Source of the DNA: Alphaproteobacteria bacterium
Lineage (GTDB): Bacteria > Pseudomonadota > Alphaproteobacteria > JAEUKQ01 > JAIBAD01
Direction: 5' to 3'
Length of the DNA: 64,000 bases
NCBI GenBank assembly: GCA_019695395.1
Contig: JAIBAD010000001.1
Coordinates: 24,001-88,000 of the forward strand
Of the stretch, positions 10,165 to 20,266 are shown piece by piece. How positions within the stretch are numbered: the stretch's first letter is position 1; the number at the start of each line of letters is the position of its first letter. The position numbers and the translations under genes are program-made. A model generated the notes under the pieces. It was not told where the DNA came from. It saw nothing but the letters and a program-made list of their open reading frames with translations, and did not search any database.

Positions 10165-12081
10165 CTATACTAATGAATTAGGCATTTTTGTTATTATTTT
10201 TAACCAACTTAACGTTTCATCAAGTGTTAATACTTCTTGTCCTTTTTCTTCACCCAATTGGCGTAAAGCAACCATTCTTTCTTCTTTCTCACGTTTACCT
10301 AAAATAAATAGAATAGGCGTTTTAGTAAGGCTATGTTCTCTTATTTTGTAAGATATTTTTTCATTTCTTATATCAAGATCACATCGAATACCTTGGTTTT
10401 TTAAAAGTTCTAATACTTCATAGGCATAATCTTTTGCTTCATCCGTGATTGTTGTCACAATAACTTGAACAGGTGCAAGCCATAAAGGTAATTTTCCTGC
10501 ATAATGTTCAAGTAAAATACCAATAAATCTTTCTAAAGAACCTAAAATAGCACGATGTAACATGATAGGATGATGTTTTTGGCCATCGGAACCTATATAT
10601 ACAGCTTGTAGGCGTTGTGGCATCAAAGGATCTAATTGCAACGTACCACATTGCCAACTTCGACCAAGGGTATCTTGTAAATGAAATTCTAACTTAGGGC
10701 CATAAAATGCCCCTTCCCCTTTACTAATCTGATAATCCATACCCAAATCATCGACAGCTTTTTTAAGAGAATTTTCTGCTTTATCCCAATCTTCATCGCT
10801 ACCTATACGATTAACAGGACGATCAGCAAATTTGACAACAATCTTATCAAACCCAAGCTCTTTATAAACCTGTAAAAGTAAATGACAGAATTTTTTGGTT
10901 TCTTCTGTAACCTGATCTTCTGTACAAAAAATGTGGGCATCATCCTGGGTAAAGGCCCGCGTTCTCATAATACCATGTAATGAACCAGAAGGTTCATTTC
11001 GATGGCATGTTCCAAATTCCGACAACCTTAAGGGAAGATCACGATAACTTGTAATACCTTGTCTGAAAATTTGTATATGCGCTGGACAATTCATTGGTTT
11101 TAATGCCAAAGCTCTCTCTTCAGAATGCATAAAAAACATATTATCTTTAAAATTATCCCAATGACCTGATGCTTCCCATAAACTTCGATCAATAACTAAG
11201 GGGGTTTTAACTTCTACATACCCATTATTAATAATTTTATTACGAATATAATTTTCTAAAAGACGATATAAAACCCATCCCTTAGGATGCCAAAAAATGC
11301 TACCTGTTGCTTCTTCTTGCTGATGAAAAAGGCCCATTTCACGGCCAAGGCGACGATGATCACGTTTTTCAGCTTCGGCTAACATAGTTAAATATTGATC
11401 TAATTGTGCTTGAGTTGCCCAACATGTACCATATATTCTTTGCAATTTTGGATTTTTTGGATCTCCCCGCCAATAAGCTCCAGCAACTTTCATAAGTTTG
11501 AAAGCTTTGCCCAATTTACTTGTTGTGGGTAAGTGAGGTCCGGTACATAAATCTGTAAAATTACCTTGTGTATAAAGAGTAATCTCTTCATCTTCTGGGA
11601 TAGATGCTATATGTTCAGCTTTAAAGCTTTCACCTTTTTTGGTAAAAAAATCTATAGCTTCTTTTCGGCTAACCACTTCTCGTGTAATTTTTTCATTACG
11701 ATCAACAATCTCACGCATTTTTTTTTCAATTACAGGGAAGTCGTCAGGTGTAAAAGGAACATCTCTTACAAAATCATAATAGAATCCTGTCTCTGTTGCA
11801 GGTCCAAAAGTTATTTGGGTACCAGGAAATAATTCTTGTACCGCCTCTGCCAAAACATGGGCACAATCATGGCGCAAAAGCTCTAATGCTTCGGGATATT
11901 CTGCCGTAACAAATTCTATTGAAGAATTTTTATCAAGTAATGTATCAAGATCTTTGATCACACCATTAATTTTAAGAGCCAAAGCTGTTTTAATTTGTTT
12001 TTGTGCTATAGCAACTTCTTTTCCTGTAATTGGCTTATCAAATTGGCAGGATATTCCCCCTGGCAATGTTATGACAATCAT
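10165..12081 (-). CDS. thrS: Threonyl-tRNA synthetase
   Basis: A 638-residue ThrRS. Domains in order are TGS (about 1-60), the second additional editing domain with [17 protein letters not shown], the class II catalytic core (about 240-535) and the anticodon-binding domain (about 540-638). Zinc ligands are visible in MNCPAH, DDAHIF and MLHRAILGS, and motif 2 in [17 protein letters not shown]. It charges tRNA-Thr and clears Ser-tRNA-Thr. It lies 32 bp upstream of infC on the same strand, the usual thrS-infC pairing, and is divergent from the PuuA-like gene. Confidence 0.97.
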   Translation of the reverse strand: MIVITLPGGISCQFDKPITGKEVAIAQKQIKTALALKINGVIKDLDTLLDKNSSIEFVTAEYPEALELLRHDCAHVLAEAVQELFPGTQITFGPATETGFYYDFVRDVPFTPDDFPVIEKKMREIVDRNEKITREVVSRKEAIDFFTKKGESFKAEHIASIPEDEEITLYTQGNFTDLCTGPHLPTTSKLGKAFKLMKVAGAYWRGDPKNPKLQRIYGTCWATQAQLDQYLTMLAEAEKRDHRRLGREMGLFHQQEEATGSIFWHPKGWVLYRLLENYIRNKIINNGYVEVKTPLVIDRSLWEASGHWDNFKDNMFFMHSEERALALKPMNCPAHIQIFRQGITSYRDLPLRLSEFGTCHRNEPSGSLHGIMRTRAFTQDDAHIFCTEDQVTEETKKFCHLLLQVYKELGFDKIVVKFADRPVNRIGSDEDWDKAENSLKKAVDDLGMDYQISKGEGAFYGPKLEFHLQDTLGRSWQCGTLQLDPLMPQRLQAVYIGSDGQKHHPIMLHRAILGSLERFIGILLEHYAGKLPLWLAPVQVIVTTITDEAKDYAYEVLELLKNQGIRCDLDIRNEKISYKIREHSLTKTPILFILGKREKEERMVALRQLGEEKGQEVLTLDETLSWLKIITKMPNSLV

Positions 12082-12308
12082 TGCACACCAATTAACAAAT
12101 TATTCTCTAACGATTTAAAAAAGAAATTATACCAACAAAAAATTCTATTTAAGCCCTTCATTATTCCCATCTATATTTATTTCAAATATTGGGTCAATAA
12201 TTTTTTATGAAAATTATCTGTTTTGTCAAGTATTGCTTTCAAAAAGGCAATATAAGATGTTATTTATAGTTTAACCAAATAAAAATTTTTAATTAATACA
12301 GGGAAAAA

Positions 12309-13670
12309 ATGGAACAAAACCTAATTAAAAAAGTAGAATCTTTTCTTATAACCCATGCAACTATTAATGGATTTGATCTTTTATTATCAGATAGTAACGG
12401 CGTCATACGTGGAAAACGGGTAAGTAAAGATAATCTTATCAAATCCTTTGTAGAAGGCGTATTAATGCCTGGTTCAATTTTTGCGCTAGATATAACAGGA
12501 AAAGATATAGAAGAAACAGATTTACAATGGGGCCAAGGTGATCCCGATCAATTATGCTTTCCTGAAATAAATACCTTAAAACCTTGCCCATGGTACCAAA
12601 AACCTAGGGGACAGGTTTTGTTAACTATGTATGACAAACGACAAAATCCTTTTTTTGCTGATCCAAGACAAGTGTTAAAAAAGGTCCTACAACTTTACCA
12701 ATCAAAGAATTTAACCCCTGTAATTGCAGTTGAGTTAGAATTTTACCTTGTTAATCAAAATTGCACTAATGAAGGGCAATCTTTCTTTACACCTTTAACT
12801 AGTAAGTATGATACATCGGCGCAAGTTTACAGTTTAGCACGGCTTGATGATTATAAATCATTTTTTGATGATATTGAGCATTATTCCACTATACAAGATA
12901 TTCCAGCTGAATCTGCTGTTTCTGAAGCCTCACCAGGTCAATTTGAAATTAATCTTCGTCATGTTGACAATGCAATAATTGCAGCCGATCATGGTGTTTT
13001 ATTAAAAAGATTGGTTAAAGGGGTTGCTAGAAAACATGGGTTTGAAGCAACTTTTATGGCTAAACCTTTTGCCCATTTAGCAGGAAATGGCATGCATATT
13101 CATTTTAGTCTGCAAGATAAAGAAGGTAAAAATATCTTTAATAATGACCAAGAAGAAGGAAGTCATTTTTTACAAAATTCAATTGGAGGGTTATTAGAAT
13201 TAATGTCAGAATCTATGGCCATTTTGGCACCCAATGCAAATTCATATAGGCGTTTCCAAAACCATAGTTATGCACCAACAAAACCAACATGGGGTTATAA
13301 TAATCGTACAACTGCCATAAGAATCCCAGGAGGTAATAATGAAGCCAAAAGAATTGAATATAGAGTAGCAGGAGCAGATGCTAATATTTATCTTGTTATA
13401 GCTATCATTTTAGCAGCAGCTTATCACGGTATTGAAAACAAAATTAATCCAAGTAAACCAATTCAAGGCAATAGTTATAACAATCACTATCAATCATTAC
13501 CTAATACATGGCAAGAAGCTCTTAGTTATTTTGAACAATCAAAAATTCTTGCCACTTACTTAGGATCCGATTTTTGTAAATTTTATAGCACATGCCGTCA
13601 TATAGAACGCAACCGCTTTCGTAGTCTCGTTTCTAATCATGAGCATAATTGGTATCTGCACACTTTATGA
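12309..13670 (+). CDS. Glutamine synthetase family ligase, PuuA-like (gamma-glutamylputrescine synthetase)
   Basis: A 453-residue GS-fold ligase that matches E. coli PuuA along its length by eye: DLLLSDSNGVIRGKRV, VIAVELEFYLV, AEASPGQFEINLRHVDNA, FMAKPFAHLAGNGMHIHFSL, NSYRRFQ, and RIEYRVAGADANIYLVIA. PuuA couples glutamate to putrescine using ATP, the first step of the gamma-glutamylated polyamine pathway. True glutamine synthetases differ in the early Asp loop and the adenylylation region. The rest of a puu pathway (PuuB, C, D) is not in the window, so the amine substrate is inference. It is followed after 2 bp by the convergent end of alanine dehydrogenase, and an omega-transaminase lies beyond it. 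Confidence 0.87.
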   Translation: MEQNLIKKVESFLITHATINGFDLLLSDSNGVIRGKRVSKDNLIKSFVEGVLMPGSIFALDITGKDIEETDLQWGQGDPDQLCFPEINTLKPCPWYQKPRGQVLLTMYDKRQNPFFADPRQVLKKVLQLYQSKNLTPVIAVELEFYLVNQNCTNEGQSFFTPLTSKYDTSAQVYSLARLDDYKSFFDDIEHYSTIQDIPAESAVSEASPGQFEINLRHVDNAIIAADHGVLLKRLVKGVARKHGFEATFMAKPFAHLAGNGMHIHFSLQDKEGKNIFNNDQEEGSHFLQNSIGGLLELMSESMAILAPNANSYRRFQNHSYAPTKPTWGYNNRTTAIRIPGGNNEAKRIEYRVAGADANIYLVIAIILAAAYHGIENKINPSKPIQGNSYNNHYQSLPNTWQEALSYFEQSKILATYLGSDFCKFYSTCRHIERNRFRSLVSNHEHNWYLHTL

Positions 13671-13672
13671 TT

Positions 13673-14785
13673 TTATAAAACTTTTTCAGCTGGCATATAG
13701 GGCAGTTTTAAAGCTTCGGCTACTGCACGATATGTAAGTTTGCCTTCATGCACGTTAAGACCTTGGCAAAGATGAATATCTTCTTTTAAAGCACGTTTAT
13801 AACCTTTATTAGCTAAAGCCAAAATATAAGATAAGGTTACATTATTTAAGGCAAAAGTTGATGTCCGAGGAACTGCACCAGGCATATTTGCAACACAATA
13901 ATGTACAACATTATCTACCAAATATGTTGGATTTGTATGAGTCGTAGGTTTACTTGTTTCAAAACATCCCCCTTGATCAATTGCAATATCTACCAAAACT
14001 GATCCAGGCCGCATCTTTTTTATCATTTTACGGGTAACAAGTTTTGGAGCAGCAGCACCCGGGAGTAATACAGCACCAATAACCAAATCTGCATTTGTGA
14101 CATAAGCTTCAATAGAATCCATTGTTGAATATACTGTATTAAGCTTGGATCCAAACTGTTCATCTAATTCTTTAAGTCGATCTAAAGAACGTTCAATAAT
14201 TGTTACATGCGCTTCCATACCCATAGCCATACGTGCAGCATGGGTCCCAGAAACGCCACCCCCAATAATAACCACTTTAGCAGCTGATACACCAGGTACA
14301 CCACCAAGTAATATTCCAGATCCACCTGAAGCTTTTTCCAAACAATGTGCACCCACTTGCACAGACATACGACCAGCAACCTCACTCATAGGGGCTAATA
14401 AAGGTAACCCCCCTTTATTATTTGTAACTGTTTCATAAGCGATTGCGACACATTTAGAACTAAGCAATAATTTAGTTTGCTGTGGATCTGGCGCTAAATG
14501 TAAATAGGTAAATAATACTTGCCCAGGCCGCAACATCTTACATTCTTGAGGTTGAGGTTCTTTAACTTTTACAATCATATCAGCTTTAGCAAAAACCTCT
14601 TTAGCTGATTTTACAATTGTCGCACCAACTGCTTGATAATCTTTATCACTAAACCCTATACCTGCACCTGCCCCTGTTTCTACAATAACCTTGTGTTTAT
14701 GATAAATAAGTTCCCGCACACTAGCTGGTACCATACCTACACGATATTCATGAGTTTTAATTTCTTTTGGCACACCTATAAGCAT
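13673..14785 (-). CDS. ald: Alanine dehydrogenase
   Basis: A 370-residue alanine dehydrogenase that interconverts L-alanine and pyruvate plus ammonium with NAD. The N-terminal MLIGVPKEIKTHEYRVGMVP, the substrate-binding Lys in IVKVKEPQ and His in FTYLHLAPD, and the Rossmann segment VVIIGGGVSGTHAARMAMGM are all present. AAGGGG lies 6 nt before the ATG. Upstream on the same strand is an omega-amino acid:pyruvate transaminase, whose product is alanine, so the pair forms a cycle that regenerates pyruvate and releases ammonium. The end is 2 bp from the end of the PuuA-like gene. Confidence 0.95.
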   Translation of the reverse strand: MLIGVPKEIKTHEYRVGMVPASVRELIYHKHKVIVETGAGAGIGFSDKDYQAVGATIVKSAKEVFAKADMIVKVKEPQPQECKMLRPGQVLFTYLHLAPDPQQTKLLLSSKCVAIAYETVTNNKGGLPLLAPMSEVAGRMSVQVGAHCLEKASGGSGILLGGVPGVSAAKVVIIGGGVSGTHAARMAMGMEAHVTIIERSLDRLKELDEQFGSKLNTVYSTMDSIEAYVTNADLVIGAVLLPGAAAPKLVTRKMIKKMRPGSVLVDIAIDQGGCFETSKPTTHTNPTYLVDNVVHYCVANMPGAVPRTSTFALNNVTLSYILALANKGYKRALKEDIHLCQGLNVHEGKLTYRAVAEALKLPYMPAEKVL

Positions 14786-14819
14786 TTTTTTCCCCTTGAT
14801 TAACTGTTAATAACTAAAA

Positions 14820-16163
14820 TTATTCTGATAAAGTCAATAAAACATCGCTAATTGTATTGATTATTTTATCAATTTGATCTTTTTCAATAATTAAAGGTGG
14901 CGATAAAGCAAGTGTATCACCTGTCACCCGTATAAACACCCCACGTTCATAACAACGTGTGAAAACCTCAAAAGCTCTTTGTGTAGGATAATTGTTTTTA
15001 GGTTGCAATTCAATGGCTGCCATCAATCCAATATTACGTATATCGATAACATAAGGTCTTCCAACCAAACTATGGACAGCTTCTTGCCAATAGTCAGATA
15101 ATTTATTTGCTCGTTCAAAAAGATTCTCATCTTTATAAATATCTAAAGTAGCTAAACCTGCGGCGACAGCAACTGGATGTCCTGAATATGTATATCCATG
15201 AAAAAATTCTATTGTATTTTCAGGGCCTTTCATAAAAGCGTCATATATTTTTTTATGAACGAGCACAGCACCCATAGGAATAGATCCGTTTGTCAAACCC
15301 TTGGCAATAGTAATCATATCAGGTATCACATCAAAATAATCAGCGGCAAAACCTTTTCCAAGACGCCCAAATGCCGTTATAACCTCATCAAAAATGAGCA
15401 AGATCTCATATTTATCACAAATTTCTCTTAATCTTTTTAAATATCCTATAGGTGGGACAAGAACGCCTGTTGATCCTGCAACTGGCTCTACAATAATTGC
15501 TGCAATTGTTGATGCATCATGAAGAGCAACAAGACGCTCTAAATCATCGGCTAATTCTATGCCGAATTTTGGTTGGCCTTTTGTAAAAGCGTTTTTTGTT
15601 AAATCATGTGTATGCCTTATATGATCAACACCCGGAATTAATGTTCCAAAAGATTTACGGTTATTAACCATACCCCCAACTGATATGCCACCAAATCCTA
15701 CACCATGATAGCCACGTTCGCGTCCAATTAATCTTTGACGTGTGCTTTCCCCACAAACACGATGATAAGCTAAAGCTATTTTCAAAGCTGTATCAACAGC
15801 TTCTGATCCTGAATTCGTAAAAAATACATGATCAAGATTTTCAGGAGCTATATTGGCTAATCGTGATGCCAATTCAAAAACGGTGGGATGGCCCATATTG
15901 AAATTAGGTGCATAATCCATAACAGCAATTTGTTTTTGAACAGCTTCAACAATTTGTGTGCGGTTATGGCCAGCATTTACACACCATAAACCCGCAACAG
16001 CATCCAAAACTAATTGGTTATCAACTGTGGTATAATACATACCTTTAGCAGAAGCAAAAAGCCTAGGTTTAGCTTTAAAATGCCTATTAGCCGTAAAAGG
16101 CATCCAAAAAGCTTCTAAGTTATTTGAAGTTAAATAGAAATTATGATCAGAAATATTTGACAT
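14820..16163 (-). CDS. Class III aminotransferase, omega-amino acid:pyruvate type
   Basis: A 447-residue PLP enzyme of aminotransferase class III. The opening NNLEAFWMPFTANRHFK and GMYYTTVDNQLVLDAVAGLWCVNAGH strongly resemble Pseudomonas omega-amino acid:pyruvate transaminase (beta-alanine:pyruvate). FFTNSGSEAVDTALK binds the PLP phosphate, LLIFDEVITAFGRLG holds the PLP-ring Asp, and AKGLTNGSIPMGA contains the Schiff-base Lys. Likely donors are beta-alanine, gamma-aminobutyrate or polyamine-derived amines, with pyruvate as acceptor. It lies 34 bp upstream of alanine dehydrogenase. The exact donor cannot be told from sequence. Confidence 0.88.
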   Translation of the reverse strand: MSNISDHNFYLTSNNLEAFWMPFTANRHFKAKPRLFASAKGMYYTTVDNQLVLDAVAGLWCVNAGHNRTQIVEAVQKQIAVMDYAPNFNMGHPTVFELASRLANIAPENLDHVFFTNSGSEAVDTALKIALAYHRVCGESTRQRLIGRERGYHGVGFGGISVGGMVNNRKSFGTLIPGVDHIRHTHDLTKNAFTKGQPKFGIELADDLERLVALHDASTIAAIIVEPVAGSTGVLVPPIGYLKRLREICDKYEILLIFDEVITAFGRLGKGFAADYFDVIPDMITIAKGLTNGSIPMGAVLVHKKIYDAFMKGPENTIEFFHGYTYSGHPVAVAAGLATLDIYKDENLFERANKLSDYWQEAVHSLVGRPYVIDIRNIGLMAAIELQPKNNYPTQRAFEVFTRCYERGVFIRVTGDTLALSPPLIIEKDQIDKIINTISDVLLTLSE

Positions 16164-16320
16164 GATAAATATTATATAAGCATATTCTTACTCTTTTAAC
16201 TTAGCTTAATAATCTTGTCAAAACAACTCTAGCAAGACAAAAATAAGAATATCATATAGCAAATAGACAAAATTATTTATAACTGTAACAAAATCTTTAT
16301 ATATTTTCTTGACCATAATT

Positions 16321-16334
16321 TTGTCTTAAGACAA
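16321..16334. promoter_or_regulatory. Perfect 14-bp palindrome in the dprA leader
   Basis: TTGTCTTAAGACAA reads the same on both strands and ends 9 bp before the dprA start codon. The position suits an operator or a small mRNA hairpin covering the ribosome-binding region. No regulator is known from the sequence, and a chance palindrome in AT-rich DNA is possible. Confidence 0.35.
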
Positions 16335-16343
16335 TGTCTCTTC

Positions 16344-17540
16344 ATGGATGAAAAACGTATTTTAACGGATCAAGAACGTTTAAATTGGCTTAAATTATCA
16401 AGAACCAGCCAAATTGGACCAATTACTTTTAATCAATTAATACAAAAATTTAAATCACCAACAAGTGCACTTGATTATATTTCCGCTCATTCTAATGAGC
16501 CAAAATATAAAAACTTTGTCATACCTTCTTCTGGAATTATAGAAAAAGAAATAGAACAATTAAATAAAATTGGAGGCAGATTCATTGCCCAAATAGAGCC
16601 AGATTATCCTTATTTACTTTCTACTATTTTAGATGCCCCACCTTTAATTTCAGTATTAGGAAATATTAGTTTATACCAAAAACCTACAATTTCTATTGTA
16701 GGATCTCGTAATGCATCTTCCAATGGCAGAAAAATTGCAGAAAATATTGCATCAGAACTTAGTCAAGGTGGATATACTATCATTTCAGGACTTGCCCGAG
16801 GAATTGACACTGCTGCCCATGAAGGTAGTCTTGCCTATGGCACAATTGCAGTTGTCGCAGGAGGGTTAAATAGTTTTTATCCACTTGAAAATCAGCAATT
16901 ACAAAAATCAATTGGTCAACAAGGTTTATTAATTAGTGAAACACCTTTGGGATTGCAACCTCAAGCAAGACATTTTCCAAGACGTAACCGTTTAATATCT
17001 GGGTTATCTCTTGGTATCTTAATTGTTGAAGCTACTTTTCAATCAGGCTCCTTAACAACAGCACGTTTTGGACTAGAACAAGGACGAGAAATTATGGCAA
17101 TCCCAGGATCCCCTTTAGATCCTCGTTGTCATGGAACAAACAATCTTATTAAAAATGGCGCCCAACTTGTTGAAAATGCTCAAGATATTTTGACATACTT
17201 GCAATCAATCGCCTTTTCCCTTTATAACAATCAATCAAACTTCTTACCAACAATTCCTAAAAAAGAAGATAAAATAGATAACAAAGACTTTAATTTGAAT
17301 ACCGGCCGTCATTTAAATGATAGTCATAATAAACATATAGAAACCTTATTAAGTACAACACCTATATCAATTGATGATCTTCACCATCAGTCACAACTTT
17401 CAATTGATGTTTTAAACATGGTACTCTCAGAAATGGAACTAGCTGGAAAAATTGAAAGACATCCTGGAAATCGCATTTCTAAAGTATTTAATTTAAAAGA
17501 TAACAAATTGATCTATCAATATACAAAAGAAACATTATGA
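16344..17540 (+). CDS. dprA: DNA processing protein A (DprA)
   Basis: A 398-residue DprA. In transformable bacteria it loads RecA onto incoming single-stranded DNA. The Rossmann-like core shows TISIVGSRNASSNGRK, GGYTIISGLARGIDTAAHEGSL, FPRRNRLISGLS and LEQGREIMAIPGSPLDPRCHGTN. The C-terminal 60 residues (HIETLLSTTPISIDDLHHQS onward) form a winged-helix-like DML1 domain. The gene overlaps topA by 4 bp (ATGA), a common alphaproteobacterial pair. No competence pilus genes are in view. Confidence 0.95.
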   Translation: MDEKRILTDQERLNWLKLSRTSQIGPITFNQLIQKFKSPTSALDYISAHSNEPKYKNFVIPSSGIIEKEIEQLNKIGGRFIAQIEPDYPYLLSTILDAPPLISVLGNISLYQKPTISIVGSRNASSNGRKIAENIASELSQGGYTIISGLARGIDTAAHEGSLAYGTIAVVAGGLNSFYPLENQQLQKSIGQQGLLISETPLGLQPQARHFPRRNRLISGLSLGILIVEATFQSGSLTTARFGLEQGREIMAIPGSPLDPRCHGTNNLIKNGAQLVENAQDILTYLQSIAFSLYNNQSNFLPTIPKKEDKIDNKDFNLNTGRHLNDSHNKHIETLLSTTPISIDDLHHQSQLSIDVLNMVLSEMELAGKIERHPGNRISKVFNLKDNKLIYQYTKETL

Positions 17541-20173
17541 ATATTGTTATTGTCGAATCACCTGCTAAAGCAAAAACCATAAATAAATATTTGGGCAAGG
17601 ATCATATAGTTATCCCAAGTTTCGGCCATGTTCGCGATTTATCTGTAGGAAATAACTCTGTACGTCCTCATGAAGAATTTAATATGGATTGGGAAATAGA
17701 TGAACGGGGTGAAAAACAATTAAAACAAATTATAGAAGCTATTCGTTCAGCACATAATCTTATTTTAGCAACAGACCCTGATCGTGAAGGTGAGGCCATT
17801 TCATGGCATATCAGGCAAGAATTAGAAAAAAGAAAAAACGTAAATCTTAATAAAATCAAAATCCAACGTGTTGTTTTTTATGAAATTACACAACCTGCTG
17901 TTCTTAAAGCTATGGCCGAGCCAAGAGAATTAGATCAAAATTTAATTGATGCTTACTTAGCACGAAGAGCTCTCGATTATCTAGTTGGGTTTACTTTATC
18001 CCCTTTATTATGGCGAAAATTACCTGGCAGCAAATCCGCGGGACGTGTTCAATCTGTTGCTTTAAGATTAATATGTGAACGAGAAACTGAGATCGAATTA
18101 TTTCGTCCTCAAGAATATTGGTCTGTCAATGTAAGTTTAGAAACAGTTCAGGCAAAAAAATTTAATGCGAGATTAACCCATCTTAATGGAAAAAAACTTG
18201 AAAAATTTGATCTTTCAAATTCTACACAAGCTCATCATGCTGCAGAAATAATAAAAAATTCCAAAAAATTAATCATTAAAACTATTGATAAGAAAACTGT
18301 CCAACGACACCCTCTCCCACCCTTTACAACATCAACGCTTCAACAAGAATCTTCTCGTAAACTTGGGCTAAGTGCTATGCAAACTATGCGGTTAGCTCAA
18401 AAACTTTATGAAGGCGTTGATCTTAAAGGAGAGACAGTTGGTTTAATTACTTATATGCGAACTGATAGCGTCAATTTATCACAAGAAGCTTTACTTGCGT
18501 CACGTAAATATATTGAACAACACTGTGAAAAAAATTATTTGCCTGCACAACAGCGTCACTATAAATCATCTATCAAAAATGCCCAAGAAGCCCATGAATC
18601 AATAAGGCCAACAGATATTTTTCGGCATCCAAAAGAAATTGGTAAAATTCTTCAGGATGATGAAGCACGGCTTTATGAACTTATATGGAAACGAACTGTC
18701 GCAAGTCAGATGGCTTCTGCTGTCATGGATCAAGTTGCTGTTGATATACAGGATCATAATCATACCTTTCAATTAAGGGCTAATGGATCAATTTTAACTT
18801 TCGATGGGTTTCTTTCTTTATATCAAGAAGATTTTGATGATCCAAATGATGATGATAATGAAAGTTCAATTTTACCAGCTATGCTTGAAGGGCAAGAAGT
18901 GTATCAAAAAGATATACAACCCAAGCAACATTTTACCTTACCACCACCACGTTTTACAGAAGCAAGTTTAGTAAAAAAATTAGAAGAGCTAGGTATAGGC
19001 AGACCCTCTACTTATGCGTCGATTTTACAAGTTCTTCAAAATCGTTCTTATGTGAAATTAGAAAAGAAAAGATTCATTCCTGAGGATAATGGTCGTTTGG
19101 TTACAACTTTTTTAATTAACTTTTTTGAACATTATTTTGCGTATGACTTTACAGCATCATTAGAACAACAACTTGATGATATAACCAATGAAAGAATATC
19201 TTGGAAAAATGTTTTAAAGAATTTTTGGTCCTCCTTTAGCACCCTTAATAAAGATGAACATAAAGAAGTTCTGTTATCGGTTGAAGAAGCTATTAATAAT
19301 CTTGATAAAATGCTGGGTAAAAGAAGTGATATTATTGACGTTATGAATGATAGTCTTGGGCCCTATTTATTTCCACAGACTGATCCAAATACCAATCCTC
19401 GTGCTTGCCCTGCCTGTAGTGATGGAATATTAAGCATTAAATTAAGTAAAAATGGTTCTTTCATTGGTTGTTCAAATTATCCAAATTGTACATACACAAG
19501 ATCCTTACATTTTGGGACAACAACAGATAATTCAGAAACCAACCTAGACACCCAGCCTAAAATTTTAGGCCATGATCCAAATACTCAAGAACCTATTAGT
19601 TTAAGAAAAGGTCCCTATGGTTTTTATGTGCAGTTAAGTGAAGTAACTGAAGATAAAAAAAAGCCAAAAAGAATAGCTCTACCTAAAACTCTTGCACCAA
19701 GCGACTTAACTTTAGATCAAGCATTGATTTTACTTTCATTACCCCGTGATATTGGTATAGATCCACAAACCAATGAAATGATTACTGCGGGCATTGGACG
19801 GTTTGGGCCTTATTTAAAAAGAGGTGATTCATATATCTCGCTCAAAAATGATGATGTTCTAACTATAGGACTTAATCGGGCAGTTATTTTATTTAATGAA
19901 AAACCTGCCAAATCTAAAACCACTAAACAAGGCAAAACTGTTGGAACACATCCTGATGATCAAAAAGCAATTACTTATCATGAAGGGCGCTTTGGTCCTT
20001 ACTTGAAATACGGAAAAAATAACATTAAATTGCCAGAAGGGATAAATTTTGATAATATTGATATAGACAAAGCACTTGATGTTATTAATAGTTCTATGTC
20101 AAAAAAGAATAACATTGCTACTACTAGTAAGAAAAAAACTACGCCGAAGAAAAAAGCTACATCTAAAAAGTAA
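17537..20173 (+). CDS. topA: DNA topoisomerase I
   Basis: An 878-residue type IA topoisomerase that relaxes negative supercoils. The toprim domain opens with MNIVIVESPAKAKT and contains LATDPDREGEAISWH. The active-site tyrosine is Tyr306 in LITYMRTDS. After the core comes a four-cysteine zinc motif (CPAC...CSNYPNC), then repeats of the KGPYGFYVQL / GRFGPYLKRGDS / GRFGPYLKYGKN type found in alphaproteobacterial TopA, and a lysine-rich tail. Start overlaps the dprA stop. Confidence 0.97.
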   Translation: MNIVIVESPAKAKTINKYLGKDHIVIPSFGHVRDLSVGNNSVRPHEEFNMDWEIDERGEKQLKQIIEAIRSAHNLILATDPDREGEAISWHIRQELEKRKNVNLNKIKIQRVVFYEITQPAVLKAMAEPRELDQNLIDAYLARRALDYLVGFTLSPLLWRKLPGSKSAGRVQSVALRLICERETEIELFRPQEYWSVNVSLETVQAKKFNARLTHLNGKKLEKFDLSNSTQAHHAAEIIKNSKKLIIKTIDKKTVQRHPLPPFTTSTLQQESSRKLGLSAMQTMRLAQKLYEGVDLKGETVGLITYMRTDSVNLSQEALLASRKYIEQHCEKNYLPAQQRHYKSSIKNAQEAHESIRPTDIFRHPKEIGKILQDDEARLYELIWKRTVASQMASAVMDQVAVDIQDHNHTFQLRANGSILTFDGFLSLYQEDFDDPNDDDNESSILPAMLEGQEVYQKDIQPKQHFTLPPPRFTEASLVKKLEELGIGRPSTYASILQVLQNRSYVKLEKKRFIPEDNGRLVTTFLINFFEHYFAYDFTASLEQQLDDITNERISWKNVLKNFWSSFSTLNKDEHKEVLLSVEEAINNLDKMLGKRSDIIDVMNDSLGPYLFPQTDPNTNPRACPACSDGILSIKLSKNGSFIGCSNYPNCTYTRSLHFGTTTDNSETNLDTQPKILGHDPNTQEPISLRKGPYGFYVQLSEVTEDKKKPKRIALPKTLAPSDLTLDQALILLSLPRDIGIDPQTNEMITAGIGRFGPYLKRGDSYISLKNDDVLTIGLNRAVILFNEKPAKSKTTKQGKTVGTHPDDQKAITYHEGRFGPYLKYGKNNIKLPEGINFDNIDIDKALDVINSSMSKKNNIATTSKKKTTPKKKATSKK

Positions 20174-20266
20174 TTTTTACTTGAAAGAAATAATATTAAA
20201 CGTTTAATAATATTATATTATTTAATACTATATATTTAATAATCAGAAAGTTTCAGTTAGTAAAAT

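Noticed and set aside
12225-12265. ATTGC...GCAAT inverted repeat upstream of the PuuA-like gene
   Set aside because: Only five clean base pairs plus imperfect flanks; promoter elements around it do not have acceptable spacing.
20195-20208. 14-bp palindrome ATTAAACGTTTAAT after topA
   Set aside because: Very AT-rich, no T-tract and no distinct position relative to a promoter; chance is likely.
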